Assembly: GCA_002406055.1 (NCBI GenBank)
Contig: DHMZ01000098.1
Span: forward strand, 67,219-113,938
Direction of reading: 5' to 3'
Length of the DNA: 46,720 nucleotides
DNA from: Spirochaetales bacterium UBA4629
GTDB lineage: Bacteria > Spirochaetota > Spirochaetia > Sphaerochaetales > Sphaerochaetaceae
In this document: positions 8,212 through 15,272 of the stretch, one piece after another
Layout: every line of letters starts with the position of its first letter
How positions within the stretch are numbered: position 1 is the first letter of the stretch
Notes under the pieces: model-generated
What the model saw: only the letters and a program-made list of their open reading frames with translations
Told to the model about the DNA's origin: nothing
Databases searched by the model: none
Program-made: the position numbers and the translations under genes

Positions 8212-8916
8212 TTAACCTCTAGCCTCTTCAGCCTTATTCTTGCTTATAGTTGCAACAGAATCATCTTCATTCTTTACACCGTGTTCATAGATTTCCCCAT
8301 TGAAAATCCATACCTTAACACCGATTGCTCCGAATGATGTATTTGCTGTAGCAAAACCATAATCAATATCAGAACGAAGTGTGTGAAGAGGAACTCTTCC
8401 TTCCTTCATCTGTTCATTTCTTGCGATTTCAGCACCACCGAGACGACCAGAACACTTGATCTTGATTCCCTGGACACCACCAAGCATAGCTCTGGAGATA
8501 GCATTCTTCATTGCTCTGCGGTAAGCCCCACGACCTTCAAGCTGTCTTGCGATGTTCTGAGCAACAAGCTGAGCATCACATTCAGACTTCTTGATTTCTT
8601 TAATTTTGATCTGAACTTTCTTCTCTGTAAGCTTCTGCATCTTTTCAGCAATCTTCTCTACGTTAGCACCCTTTGCTCCGATGATAACACCAGGACGTGC
8701 TGTAGCGATGACCATTGTGATGCGCTGTGGCTTACGAATAATTTCGACTTCGCTGATCTCTGCACCTGCAACCTCAGGACAAGCAAGTAGTGCCTTTCTG
8801 AGTACAAGATCTTCGTGGAGTGTATCTGCATACTCCCTAGGATCAACATACCACTTTGACTTCCATGTCTTATTAACACCAAGTCTGAGTCCGATTGGAT
8901 TTACTTTCTGGCCCAT
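8212..8916 (-). CDS. rpsC: 30S ribosomal protein S3
   Basis: The 234-aa product forms the mRNA entry channel with S4 and S5. It begins MGQKVNPIGLRLGVNKTWKS. The KH domain shows PGVIIGAKGANVEKIAEKMQ. The C-terminal domain carries GRLGGAEIARNEQMKEGRVP and HTLRSDIDYGFATANTSFGA with GVKVWIFNGE. It shares one base with the rplV stop, a TAATG junction. Confidence 0.98.
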   Translation of the reverse strand: MGQKVNPIGLRLGVNKTWKSKWYVDPREYADTLHEDLVLRKALLACPEVAGAEISEVEIIRKPQRITMVIATARPGVIIGAKGANVEKIAEKMQKLTEKKVQIKIKEIKKSECDAQLVAQNIARQLEGRGAYRRAMKNAISRAMLGGVQGIKIKCSGRLGGAEIARNEQMKEGRVPLHTLRSDIDYGFATANTSFGAIGVKVWIFNGEIYEHGVKNEDDSVATISKNKAEEARG

Positions 8917-9278
8917 TATTTGCCTACCTTTGCTTTCTCGTCTACAACGACGGTAATATGAGACATTCTTCTGAGAAGGATGTCACGCTTTCCGTGAGAA
9001 CGAGCCCATACTCTCTTAAGTCTAGGACCGTCATTGACTCTTAACTCAGAAACGAAGAGTGACTCTTCATCAAGTTTCTTGTTTTGAGACAAAGCGTTAG
9101 CACCTGCGGACTTGAGAACTTTCAGAATAAGGTCTGAACCTTTCTGAGGCATTGCTTCCAAGATGGCAACAGCTTCAACATAGCCTTTTCCTCTAACAAG
9201 GTCTGCAACAGGGCGAACCTTGGAAGGAGATACCATCAAATACTTGGCAACTGCTTTATAACCTTTCTTAGTTTCCAT
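8916..9278 (-). CDS. rplV: 50S ribosomal protein L22
   Basis: The 120-aa product lines the peptide exit tunnel. The opening is GYKAVAKYLMVSPSKVRPVA with DLVRGKGYVEAVAILE. The tunnel hairpin and signature lie in LFVSELRVNDGPRLKRVWAR followed by SHGKRDILLRRMSHITVVV. No insertion or deletion is visible in the loop where macrolide-resistance changes arise in other bacteria. Confidence 0.98.
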   Translation of the reverse strand: METKKGYKAVAKYLMVSPSKVRPVADLVRGKGYVEAVAILEAMPQKGSDLILKVLKSAGANALSQNKKLDEESLFVSELRVNDGPRLKRVWARSHGKRDILLRRMSHITVVVDEKAKVGK

Positions 9279-9287
9279 ACTCTAACC

Positions 9288-9560
9288 TTATTTAACCTTC
9301 TTATCAGATGCGTGCCCACGGAAAATACGTGTAGGTGCAAACTCACCGAGCTTGTGTCCGACGAGGTTCTCGGTTACATATACAGGAACCCAAGTCTTAC
9401 CGTTGTACACGGAAATCGTGAAGCCGACCATCTCTGGGATGATTGTTGAACTACGTGAGTAGGTCTTGATCATCGGCTTTTGATTAGCCTGGTTTGCTGC
9501 TTCAACTCTTTTTAAGAGCTTAGCTTCAATAAAAGGACCTTTTTTGATTGATCTTGACAT
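9288..9560 (-). CDS. rpsS: 30S ribosomal protein S19
   Basis: The 90-aa head protein partners S13. It reads MSRSIKKGPFIEAKLLKRVE at the start and has the signature YNGKTWVPVYVTENLVGHKL, then GEFAPTRIFRGHASDKKVK. Normal length. It lies 12 nt after rplB and 9 nt before rplV. Confidence 0.98.
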   Translation of the reverse strand: MSRSIKKGPFIEAKLLKRVEAANQANQKPMIKTYSRSSTIIPEMVGFTISVYNGKTWVPVYVTENLVGHKLGEFAPTRIFRGHASDKKVK

Positions 9561-9572
9561 TTCTTACTACTC

Positions 9573-10397
9573 CTACTTGCGCTTCTTGACAATGAATGCA
9601 TTAGATGGCTTCTTCTTAGAACGAGTCTTACCACCCTTAGCAGGCTTACCCCAAGGTGTGCATGGGTTTCTACCTGCGGCTGTCTTGCCTTCACCACCAC
9701 CATGTGGATGGTCAACTGGGTTCATGACAACACCTCTAACCTTTGGACGGCGTCCAAGATGTCTTGAAGCACCTGCCTTTCCGAGAGAAATGTTCATGTG
9801 GTCTTCGTTGCCAAGTACACCAAGTGTGGCATAGCATTCACCAAACACCATTCTCATCTCACCAGAAGGTAAACGTAGAGTAACATAGTCTCCTTCCTTA
9901 GCGACGACTGTAGCACTCAGGCCTGCGCTCCTAACTAACTGTCCACCGCGACCATAGTTAAGTTCGACGTTGTGAACACTTAATCCGAGGGGAATGTTCT
10001 TCAAAGGAAGAGCGTTTCCTGTAGTAAGAGGTGCATTTGGACCAGATACAACCTTTGTTCCAACTGTTAGCCCCTTAGGTGCCAATATATAGCGCTTTTC
10101 ACCATCAGCATAGGCAACAAGAGCAATAAGGACAGATCTATTGGGATCGTATTCGATTGTCTTTACTGTTCCTGGAACACCATACTTATTGCGCTTAAAA
10201 TCAATAATTCTGTAAGCTCTCTTAGCTCCGCCGCCACGACGACGTACGCTGATGCGTCCAAATGTGTCGCGACCAGAGTTCTGATGAAGACTTACTGTGA
10301 GGGACTTCTCAGGCTTCTGAGCTGTAACTTCACTCTTAACAAGTGTAGTCTTCTGGCGGAGACCCGGAGTATTTGGTTTATAATTCTTAAGTGCCAT
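9573..10397 (-). CDS. rplB: 50S ribosomal protein L2
   Basis: The 274-aa product is essential for subunit joining and close to the peptidyl-transferase centre. Landmarks are GRISVRRRGGGAKRAYRIID, the RNA-binding part GDYVTLRLPSGEMRMVFGEC, ASRHLGRRPKVRGVVMNPVD and the universal HPHGGGEGKTAAGRNPCTPW, which includes the conserved histidine. The C-terminus is lysine-rich, as usual. Confidence 0.98.
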   Translation of the reverse strand: MALKNYKPNTPGLRQKTTLVKSEVTAQKPEKSLTVSLHQNSGRDTFGRISVRRRGGGAKRAYRIIDFKRNKYGVPGTVKTIEYDPNRSVLIALVAYADGEKRYILAPKGLTVGTKVVSGPNAPLTTGNALPLKNIPLGLSVHNVELNYGRGGQLVRSAGLSATVVAKEGDYVTLRLPSGEMRMVFGECYATLGVLGNEDHMNISLGKAGASRHLGRRPKVRGVVMNPVDHPHGGGEGKTAAGRNPCTPWGKPAKGGKTRSKKKPSNAFIVKKRK

Positions 10398-10413
10398 ATT
10401 ATCCTATCTCCTC

Positions 10414-10713
10414 TTAGCCTTCGATAGCCCCAATGGACTGACCCTTGGCCAATGTTACGATTGCTTTCTTCCAGGATGGTGTGTATCCCTTAACGAATCC
10501 ACCCTTACCTCTGGAGAACTTTGGCTTTCCGCCAACATTCATTACATTGCAAGATGTACAATCAACATTAAAGAGTTCCTTAACTGCCTTCATGATTTCA
10601 TACTTGTTAGCAGCTGGATCAACTTTAAATGTATACTTCTTATATTCACTTTCACGTGCAATGTTTGACTTTTCACTTAAAACTGGTTCGATGATAACTC
10701 TATCTGCTCTCAT
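10414..10713 (-). CDS. rplW: 50S ribosomal protein L23
   Basis: The 99-aa product at the tunnel exit docks trigger factor and the signal recognition particle. It shows VIIEPVLSEKSNIARESEYK at the start, TFKVDPAANKYEIMKAVKEL in the middle and a basic loop GGKPKFSRGKGGFVKGYTPS. It is preceded by rplD (12 nt) and followed by rplB (16 nt). Confidence 0.97.
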   Translation of the reverse strand: MRADRVIIEPVLSEKSNIARESEYKKYTFKVDPAANKYEIMKAVKELFNVDCTSCNVMNVGGKPKFSRGKGGFVKGYTPSWKKAIVTLAKGQSIGAIEG

Positions 10714-10725
10714 TTCGCTTTCTCC

Positions 10726-11355
10726 TTAGTTTTCACCGTAGAAATCGTTGAGATTAGATACAGCAGACTTCAAAACGATAACCTTTCTGCCATAGAGAAG
10801 TTCCTTAGCAGATAACTTATCGTATGCAAGAACACGTAAATAAGGGATGTTCTTTGCAGCGCGTCTAATCATAACATCATCATCTTTCATAACAAGAACT
10901 GTTCTCTGACCAACTGTCTGGAAAGCAGACATAATCTGAGCCATATCCTTTGTTTTACCGTTTTCGCTGGTGAAATCCTCAACAACAACAAGTCTGTCTT
11001 CTTCAACAGCAAGAGTAAGAAGACTCTTCATTGCAAGTCTCTTAACCTTCTTTGGAAGAGAATAAGAGTAATCGCGTGGCTTTGGTCCAAAGATTGTACC
11101 ACCACCAACTGTGATAGGAGACTTCTTGTCACCTCTTCTTGCATTACCTGTTCCCTTCTGCTTATAAGGCTTGGTATTGCTGTAATTGACCTCAGCTCTG
11201 GTCTTTGTGCATGCAGTTCCGACACGGCGGTTAGCTGCTTCGTTTCTAACGGCATGGTAAATAGATCCTGTTGATACTATTACACCGAAAACATCTTCAT
11301 TTAGCTGAACTGTTCCGATTTCCTTGCCGGCTGTAGAAAAGAGTTTATGTTCCAT
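10726..11355 (-). CDS. rplD: 50S ribosomal protein L4
   Basis: The 209-aa product reaches into the exit tunnel with the long basic loop TRAEVNYSNTKPYKQKGTGN and ARRGDKKSPITVGGGTIFGP. The globular part has RLAMKSLLTLAVEEDRLVVV. In gamma-proteobacteria L4 represses the S10 operon by binding its leader. A strong hairpin between tuf and rpsJ is the only comparable site here, and the link is untested. Confidence 0.97.
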   Translation of the reverse strand: MEHKLFSTAGKEIGTVQLNEDVFGVIVSTGSIYHAVRNEAANRRVGTACTKTRAEVNYSNTKPYKQKGTGNARRGDKKSPITVGGGTIFGPKPRDYSYSLPKKVKRLAMKSLLTLAVEEDRLVVVEDFTSENGKTKDMAQIMSAFQTVGQRTVLVMKDDDVMIRRAAKNIPYLRVLAYDKLSAKELLYGRKVIVLKSAVSNLNDFYGEN

Positions 11356-11367
11356 ACTATACCTGCC

Positions 11368-11988
11368 TTACTTCTTTACTGCCTTTTTGACGACTACTGT
11401 GCTGTCTGTTGGACCAGGGATTGCACCCTTAACCATTAAAACATGCATTTCACTATCTACTGCAACAAGCTTAAGATTCTGAACTGTAACCTTCTCATTG
11501 CCCATATGTCCAGCCATCTTCTGGCCCTTGAATGTATGAGCAGGAGTAGATGACATGGCTGTACCACCAAGGTCTCTATGGAACTTTGAACCGTGGGTCT
11601 TTCTACCACCACCAAAGCCATGACGCTTCATACCGCCCTGGTAGCCCTTACCCTTACTTGTTCCAGTTACGTCCACATAAGCTACTTCTTTAAATAAATC
11701 AACGCCAAGAACATCGCCAACCTTAACTTCAGAATCGAAGTCTCTCATTTCCATGACGACCTTCTTTGGTTCGCAAACATCTTTGAATGCTCCTGCATAT
11801 GGCTTTGTTGTTCTGCTCTTTTTGATTTCACCAGAAGCAACAACAGCTGCAGAATAACCATTCTTATCATCTGTTCTGTTTGCGATGACTACGTTATCCT
11901 CAACTTTAATTACTGTCACAGGAATTAATTTGCCATTAGCATCAAAAACCTGTGTCATTCCAACTTTTTTGCCGATAAGCCCTAACAT
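11368..11988 (-). CDS. rplC: 50S ribosomal protein L3
   Basis: The 206-aa product is needed early in large-subunit assembly, with a loop near the peptidyl-transferase centre. It starts MLGLIGKKVGMTQVFDANGK. The family signature is FKEVAYVDVTGTSKGKGYQG, GGRKTHGSKFHRDLGGTAMS and THTFKGQKMAGHMGN-like (PAHTFKGQKMAGHMGNEKVT). Length is normal. GAGGTAAG precedes the ATG. Confidence 0.98.
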   Translation of the reverse strand: MLGLIGKKVGMTQVFDANGKLIPVTVIKVEDNVVIANRTDDKNGYSAAVVASGEIKKSRTTKPYAGAFKDVCEPKKVVMEMRDFDSEVKVGDVLGVDLFKEVAYVDVTGTSKGKGYQGGMKRHGFGGGRKTHGSKFHRDLGGTAMSSTPAHTFKGQKMAGHMGNEKVTVQNLKLVAVDSEMHVLMVKGAIPGPTDSTVVVKKAVKK

Positions 11989-12006
11989 TTCTTACTTACC
12001 TCAACT

Positions 12007-12315
12007 TCACTGTCTAATTTCAACATCCACACCAGCAGGGAGTTCAAGTTTCATCAGGGCTTCTACAACCTTCTGGGTTGGGTCCAGGATGTCAATCAAT
12101 CTCTTGTGTGTTCTCATTTCGAACTGTTCGCGAGCCTTCTTGTTAACGTGCGGGGATCTGAGGACAGTGTACTTGTTAATACGTGTAGGAAGTGGGATAG
12201 GTCCTGAAACCTTAGCTCCAGCCTTTTGAACTGTCTGAACGATTGCTTTTGAGCTCTGCTCAATAAGATCAACGTCAAAACCTCTCAACTTCACACGGAT
12301 TCTTTCGTTTGCCAT
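12007..12315 (-). CDS. rpsJ: 30S ribosomal protein S10
   Basis: The 102-aa product is also the NusE partner in antitermination. It begins MANERIRVKLRGFDVDLIEQ and includes GPIPLPTRINKYTVLRSPHV and the block EQFEMRTHKRLIDIL. I chose the ATG at 12313-12315. The frame stays open 44 codons upstream through a strong hairpin, but that part has no S10 similarity. GGAG lies about 11 nt before the start. Confidence 0.98.
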   Translation of the reverse strand: MANERIRVKLRGFDVDLIEQSSKAIVQTVQKAGAKVSGPIPLPTRINKYTVLRSPHVNKKAREQFEMRTHKRLIDILDPTQKVVEALMKLELPAGVDVEIRQ

Positions 12316-12340
12316 TTTTAAAAAATCTCCAAAAATCAAT

Positions 12341-12375
12341 AGGTCACCGGGGATGAGGCACCCCCGGTCGGACCT
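12341..12375 (-). promoter_or_regulatory. Strong hairpin between tuf and rpsJ
   Basis: The arms 12341-12352 and 12362-12375 pair over 12 bp (five outer and seven inner pairs), with a 2-nt bulge at 12369-12370 and a 9-nt loop. Reading with transcription, the stem is followed by AUUGAUUUUUGG, so termination would be partial at best. The place fits an attenuator, an RNase processing site, or a ribosomal-protein operator at the head of the S10 cluster. Confidence 0.6.
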
Positions 12376-12400
12376 TAGTTTAAAATTTAAATGTTCTGAA

Positions 12401-13591
12401 TTACTCGATAATCTCTGTAACCTGACCAGAAGCAACTGTTCTTCCACCTTCTCTGATAGCGAAGCGGAGACCCTTATCCATAGCTACTGGGTGAATGAGT
12501 TCAACGATAATCTCTGTGTGGTCACCAGGCATAACCATTTCCTTTCCTTCTGGAAGATGACATGTACCTGTGATATCTGTTGTTCTGAAATAGAACTGAG
12601 GTCTGTAACCATCAAAGAATGGTGAGTGTCTTCCACCTTCATCCTTGCTTAATACGTATACTGTGCCTCTGAACTTTGTGTGAGGAGTAATTGTATTTGG
12701 TTTAGCAAGAACCTGACCTCTAACAACCTCTTTCTTATCAACACCTCTGAGAAGAGCACCGATGTTATCACCAGCCTGTCCTTCATCGAGGAGCTTGTTG
12801 AACATTTCAACACCTGTTACAACTGTGTTTCTTGTTTCCTTGATACCAACGATCTGAACTGGGTCGTTAACATGGATAACACCAGCTTCAACTCTACCTG
12901 TAACAACTGTTCCACGGCCAGAGATTGAGAAGATGTCTTCGATTGGCATTAAGAATGGCTTATCAACAGCTCTTTCAGGAAGTGGAATGTAAGAATCCAT
13001 AGCATCGAGAAGCTCGTCGATACATCTTGTAGCTTCTGGATCATCTGGCTTTGTCATAGCTTCATAAGCTGAACCACGGATAACAGGGCAGTTAGCACCA
13101 TCGAAACCATATTCAGTTAAGAGGTCTCTCATTTCTTCTTCTACGAGGTCGATAAGATCTGGATCGTCAACCTGATCACACTTGTTAATGAAAACGATGA
13201 TTGCTGGAACACCAACCTGTCTTGCAAGAAGGATGTGTTCTTTTGTCTGAGCCATAGCACCATCTGTTGCAGCAACAACGATGATAGCACCATCCATCTG
13301 AGCAGCACCAGTAATCATGTTCTTGATGTAGTCAGCGTGACCCGGGCAGTCTACGTGAGCATAGTGTCTGTTCTTAGACTGATACTCAACGTGTCTTGTA
13401 TTGATTGTGATACCACGTTCCTTTTCTTCTGGTGCGTTGTCGATTGCATCATAAGCAAGGGCCTTGTCTCCAAACAATCTAGCACAATGCATTGTGATAG
13501 CTGCTGTAAGAGTGGTCTTACCATGGTCTACGTGACCAATAGTACCTACGTTTACGTGTGGCTTAGTTCTCTCAAATTTTTCCTTAGCCAT
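12401..13591 (-). CDS. tuf: Translation elongation factor Tu
   Basis: At 396 aa, this GTPase delivers aminoacyl-tRNA to the ribosome. The G motifs are GHVDHGKT (G1), the switch region EEKERGITINTRHVEY, DCPGHADY (G3) and NKCD (G4). Domain 2 starts at about 205 and domain 3 near 300, ending REGGRTVASGQVTEIIE. I used the ATG at 13589-13591, which has AGGAGGAAC upstream and gives the family N-terminus MAKEKF. G4 reads NKCD in place of the usual NKVD or NKxD, still within consensus. The gene has its own promoter and a long structured leader. Confidence 0.98.
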   Translation of the reverse strand: MAKEKFERTKPHVNVGTIGHVDHGKTTLTAAITMHCARLFGDKALAYDAIDNAPEEKERGITINTRHVEYQSKNRHYAHVDCPGHADYIKNMITGAAQMDGAIIVVAATDGAMAQTKEHILLARQVGVPAIIVFINKCDQVDDPDLIDLVEEEMRDLLTEYGFDGANCPVIRGSAYEAMTKPDDPEATRCIDELLDAMDSYIPLPERAVDKPFLMPIEDIFSISGRGTVVTGRVEAGVIHVNDPVQIVGIKETRNTVVTGVEMFNKLLDEGQAGDNIGALLRGVDKKEVVRGQVLAKPNTITPHTKFRGTVYVLSKDEGGRHSPFFDGYRPQFYFRTTDITGTCHLPEGKEMVMPGDHTEIIVELIHPVAMDKGLRFAIREGGRTVASGQVTEIIE

Positions 13592-13840
13592 CAGTTCCTC
13601 CTTGTGGCATAAGCCACAAATCAAAATAATATTTATAAAGGCCCAAGCCTTTACATTTCACCGAGACAACTGATTGCCAAGTAAAGATATGATGTTCCAG
13701 AGGTCGGCAGATTAACTGACGACATACGTATTAGTTGATAAAAAAACTACTTTCCGGAACCACCCTATCGCCGAGGCAATCGGTTTGGCTCTTCCGCCCA
13801 TAAACAAGGATACCCCAAGTATATTGGCGGTACTTTGACT
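13592..13840 (-). promoter_or_regulatory. Long structured 5 prime leader of tuf
   Basis: About 240 nt lie between the predicted tuf start site and its ATG, with no credible ORF. In the RNA, several nested helices can form: 13672-13678 with 13775-13781 (7 bp); inside it 13694-13701 with 13753-13760 (8 bp); inside that a hairpin 13703-13723 (7 of 8 bp, 5-nt loop) and a small stem 13732-13736/13745-13749. Nearer the gene, two clean 7-bp hairpins occupy 13636-13653 and 13602-13619; the latter abuts the ribosome binding site. I do not recognise a known riboswitch class. Confidence 0.6.
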
Positions 13841-13869
13841 AATTTAATTGAAAAAGTAATTAATGTCAA
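13841..13869 (-). promoter_or_regulatory. Promoter of the tuf-S10-spc-alpha transcription unit
   Basis: A perfect -35 TTGACA at 13864-13869 and a -10 TAAATT at 13841-13846 are separated by 17 bp. The expected start site is near 13834. This is among the best housekeeping promoter matches in the window, in line with the demand for EF-Tu and ribosomal proteins. Confidence 0.85.
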
Positions 13870-13944
13870 CACTTTAGTTCTCCCTGCCCTTCTTCTATTT
13901 TTTTTCAATTAAAAAAGATAACTCAAACTTTGTTTATAGGCTTC

Positions 13945-13973
13945 TTGACTTCTAAAAAATGAATTAATATCTT
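13945..13973 (+). promoter_or_regulatory. Promoter of the TSCPD-domain gene
   Basis: TTGACT at 13945-13950 and TATCTT at 13968-13973 are 17 bp apart. The predicted start near 13980 leaves a leader of about 14 nt that contains the GGAG ribosome binding site. It diverges from the tuf promoter about 75 bp away. Confidence 0.7.
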
Positions 13974-13993
13974 TGCATCTATTGGAGAAAGAA

Positions 13994-14242
13994 ATGAAAG
14001 ATGTAAATTATCAAACAAAAGGTGTCTGTGCACGATCAATCCATTTTACGCTGGATGATAACAATAAGATTCATAATCTTAGTTTTGAAGGTGGCTGCAA
14101 TGGCAACCTAAAAGCAATCGGTAAATTATGTGAGGGAAAGGATGCAAAAGAGATTGCTTCTATTCTCGAAGGAAATACTTGCGGTTTTAAACCAACCAGT
14201 TGTGCAGATCAACTCGCAAAAGCAATTAAAGCAAACATTTAA
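13994..14242 (+). CDS. TSCPD domain-containing protein
   Basis: This 82-aa cysteine-containing protein has function unknown. It shows the features of the small TSCPD family: VCARSIHFTLDD.N.I.NLSF, then EGGCNGNLKAIGKLCEGKDA and TCGFKPTSCADQLAKAI. The motif after which the family is named reads TSCAD here. Similar domains occur at the C-terminus of some ribonucleotide reductases, but this is a stand-alone copy. I chose the ATG at 13994, which has GGAG 6 nt upstream, rather than an in-frame ATG seven codons earlier. It is the only plus-strand gene in the ribosomal block and sits where fusA often lies. Confidence 0.88.
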   Translation: MKDVNYQTKGVCARSIHFTLDDNNKIHNLSFEGGCNGNLKAIGKLCEGKDAKEIASILEGNTCGFKPTSCADQLAKAIKANI

Positions 14243-14273
14243 AAAGGACTGCAATTGCAGTCCTCTTTTTTTT
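14241..14273. terminator. Bidirectional Rho-independent terminator
   Basis: The segment 14245-14264 is a perfect 20-bp palindrome (AGGACTGCAA and its complement). Eight T lie on the plus side (14266-14273) and five A on the other, so it can end both the TSCPD gene (plus) and the rpsL-rpsG transcript (minus). It separates the rpoBC-str unit from the tuf unit. Confidence 0.92.
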
Positions 14274-14278
14274 GCTTA

Positions 14279-14746
14279 TTAGAAGCGAATGTGGCTGAAT
14301 GCCTTGTTTGCTTCTGCCATGCGGTGTACATCTTCCTTTTTCTTGAAAGCTGAACCAGTTGAGTTGTATGCATCGATTAACTCGTCTGCAAGCTTATCAG
14401 CCATAGTCTTACCGCCTCTATTTCTTGCTGCTGTGATAATCCATCTCATAGCAAGAGCTTCACGTCTAGACTCTCTGATTTCAGTTGGTACCTGATAAGT
14501 TGCACCACCAACTCTTCTTGACTTGACCTCAACGGCTGGCTTTACATTCTCTAAAGCCTTGTTAAAGACATCAATTTCTTTCTCGTTTGTCTTTTCAGCA
14601 ATCTTCTTGAGTGCATCATAGACAATCTTCGCAGAAGTAGACTTCTTTCCACTTACCATCATGCGACAGATAAGCTTTTCCACTGTTTTACTGTTATATA
14701 CTGCGTCAGGGGTTACTTTCCTGACAGGAGTTTTTTCTCTACTCAT
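14279..14746 (-). CDS. rpsG: 30S ribosomal protein S7
   Basis: The 155-aa product nucleates head assembly and lines the E site. It begins MSREKTPVRKVTPDAVYNSK. The signature is KMMVSGKK-like (LICRMMVSGKKSTSAKIVYD), then VEVKSRRVGGATYQVPTEIR and ALAMRWIITAARNRGGKTMA. It ends EANKAFSHIRF. It follows rpsL by 16 nt with an AGGAGG site. fusA does not follow; the transcript ends at the terminator about 10 bp beyond. Confidence 0.98.
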   Translation of the reverse strand: MSREKTPVRKVTPDAVYNSKTVEKLICRMMVSGKKSTSAKIVYDALKKIAEKTNEKEIDVFNKALENVKPAVEVKSRRVGGATYQVPTEIRESRREALAMRWIITAARNRGGKTMADKLADELIDAYNSTGSAFKKKEDVHRMAEANKAFSHIRF

Positions 14747-14762
14747 TTTTCCTTACCTCCTA

Positions 14763-15137
14763 TCAAGCCTTTGGCCTCTTAGCACCATACTTAGAACGGC
14801 TTCTCTTTCTGTCTGCTACACCAAGTGTATCCTTGCTACCACGAACAATGTGATATCTAACACCAGGGAGGTCCTTTACCCTTCCGCCTCTGATAAGAAC
14901 AACAGAGTGTTCCTGGAGGTTGTGTCCAATACCTGGAATGTAAGCTGTTACTTCAATTCCATTAGATAGACGGACTCTGGCAACCTTTCTGAGAGCAGAG
15001 TTAGGCTTCTTAGGTGTAACTGTCATGACTCTTGTACATACACCTCTTTTCTGTGGGCATCCCTCAAGAGCTGGGGACTTTGTCTTCTGTTTAGAAGTAC
15101 TTCTGCCCTTTCTAATTAGCTGATTAATTGTAGGCAT
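14763..15137 (-). CDS. rpsL: 30S ribosomal protein S12
   Basis: The 124-aa decoding-centre protein contains MPTINQLIRKGR, the loop VTPKKPNSALRKVARVRLSN and GRVKDLPGVRYHIVRGSKDT. Lysines corresponding to E. coli K42 and K87 are present, so the sequence is of the streptomycin-sensitive type (family knowledge, not a test). It heads the str pair and is separated from rpoC by 135 nt. Confidence 0.98.
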   Translation of the reverse strand: MPTINQLIRKGRSTSKQKTKSPALEGCPQKRGVCTRVMTVTPKKPNSALRKVARVRLSNGIEVTAYIPGIGHNLQEHSVVLIRGGRVKDLPGVRYHIVRGSKDTLGVADRKRSRSKYGAKRPKA

Positions 15138-15189
15138 CTTATTGACGCTCCTTTACTTTTGATTCACTTGTCTCACACCAAGGGAATCT

Positions 15190-15207
15190 GTCCCGCACAA
15201 GCGGGAC
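15190..15207 (-). promoter_or_regulatory. Hairpin in the rpoC-rpsL gap
   Basis: GTCCCGC at 15190-15196 and GCGGGAC at 15201-15207 form a perfect 7-bp stem with a 4-nt loop. It has no U-run, so it is more likely an mRNA processing or pausing site than a terminator. A second small hairpin, GGTTT/AAACC at 15249-15262, lies nearer the rpoC stop. No promoter consensus is obvious in the 135-nt gap. Confidence 0.45.
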
Positions 15208-15272
15208 TCTATTAAAAACTGCAGTCAGCATGAGAAGACAGCAAGATTGGTTTGAGGAAACCACCAACAGGC

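Noticed and set aside
12316..12447. 44-residue N-terminal extension of S10
   Set aside because: It crosses a strong hairpin and overlaps the tuf end. S10 of normal length begins at 12315.
13757..13770. T-box-like motif AGGGTGGTTCC in the tuf leader
   Set aside because: The T-box core is UGGNACC; here the A is U. There is no terminator after it, no specifier stem could be shown, and tuf is not a known T-box target.
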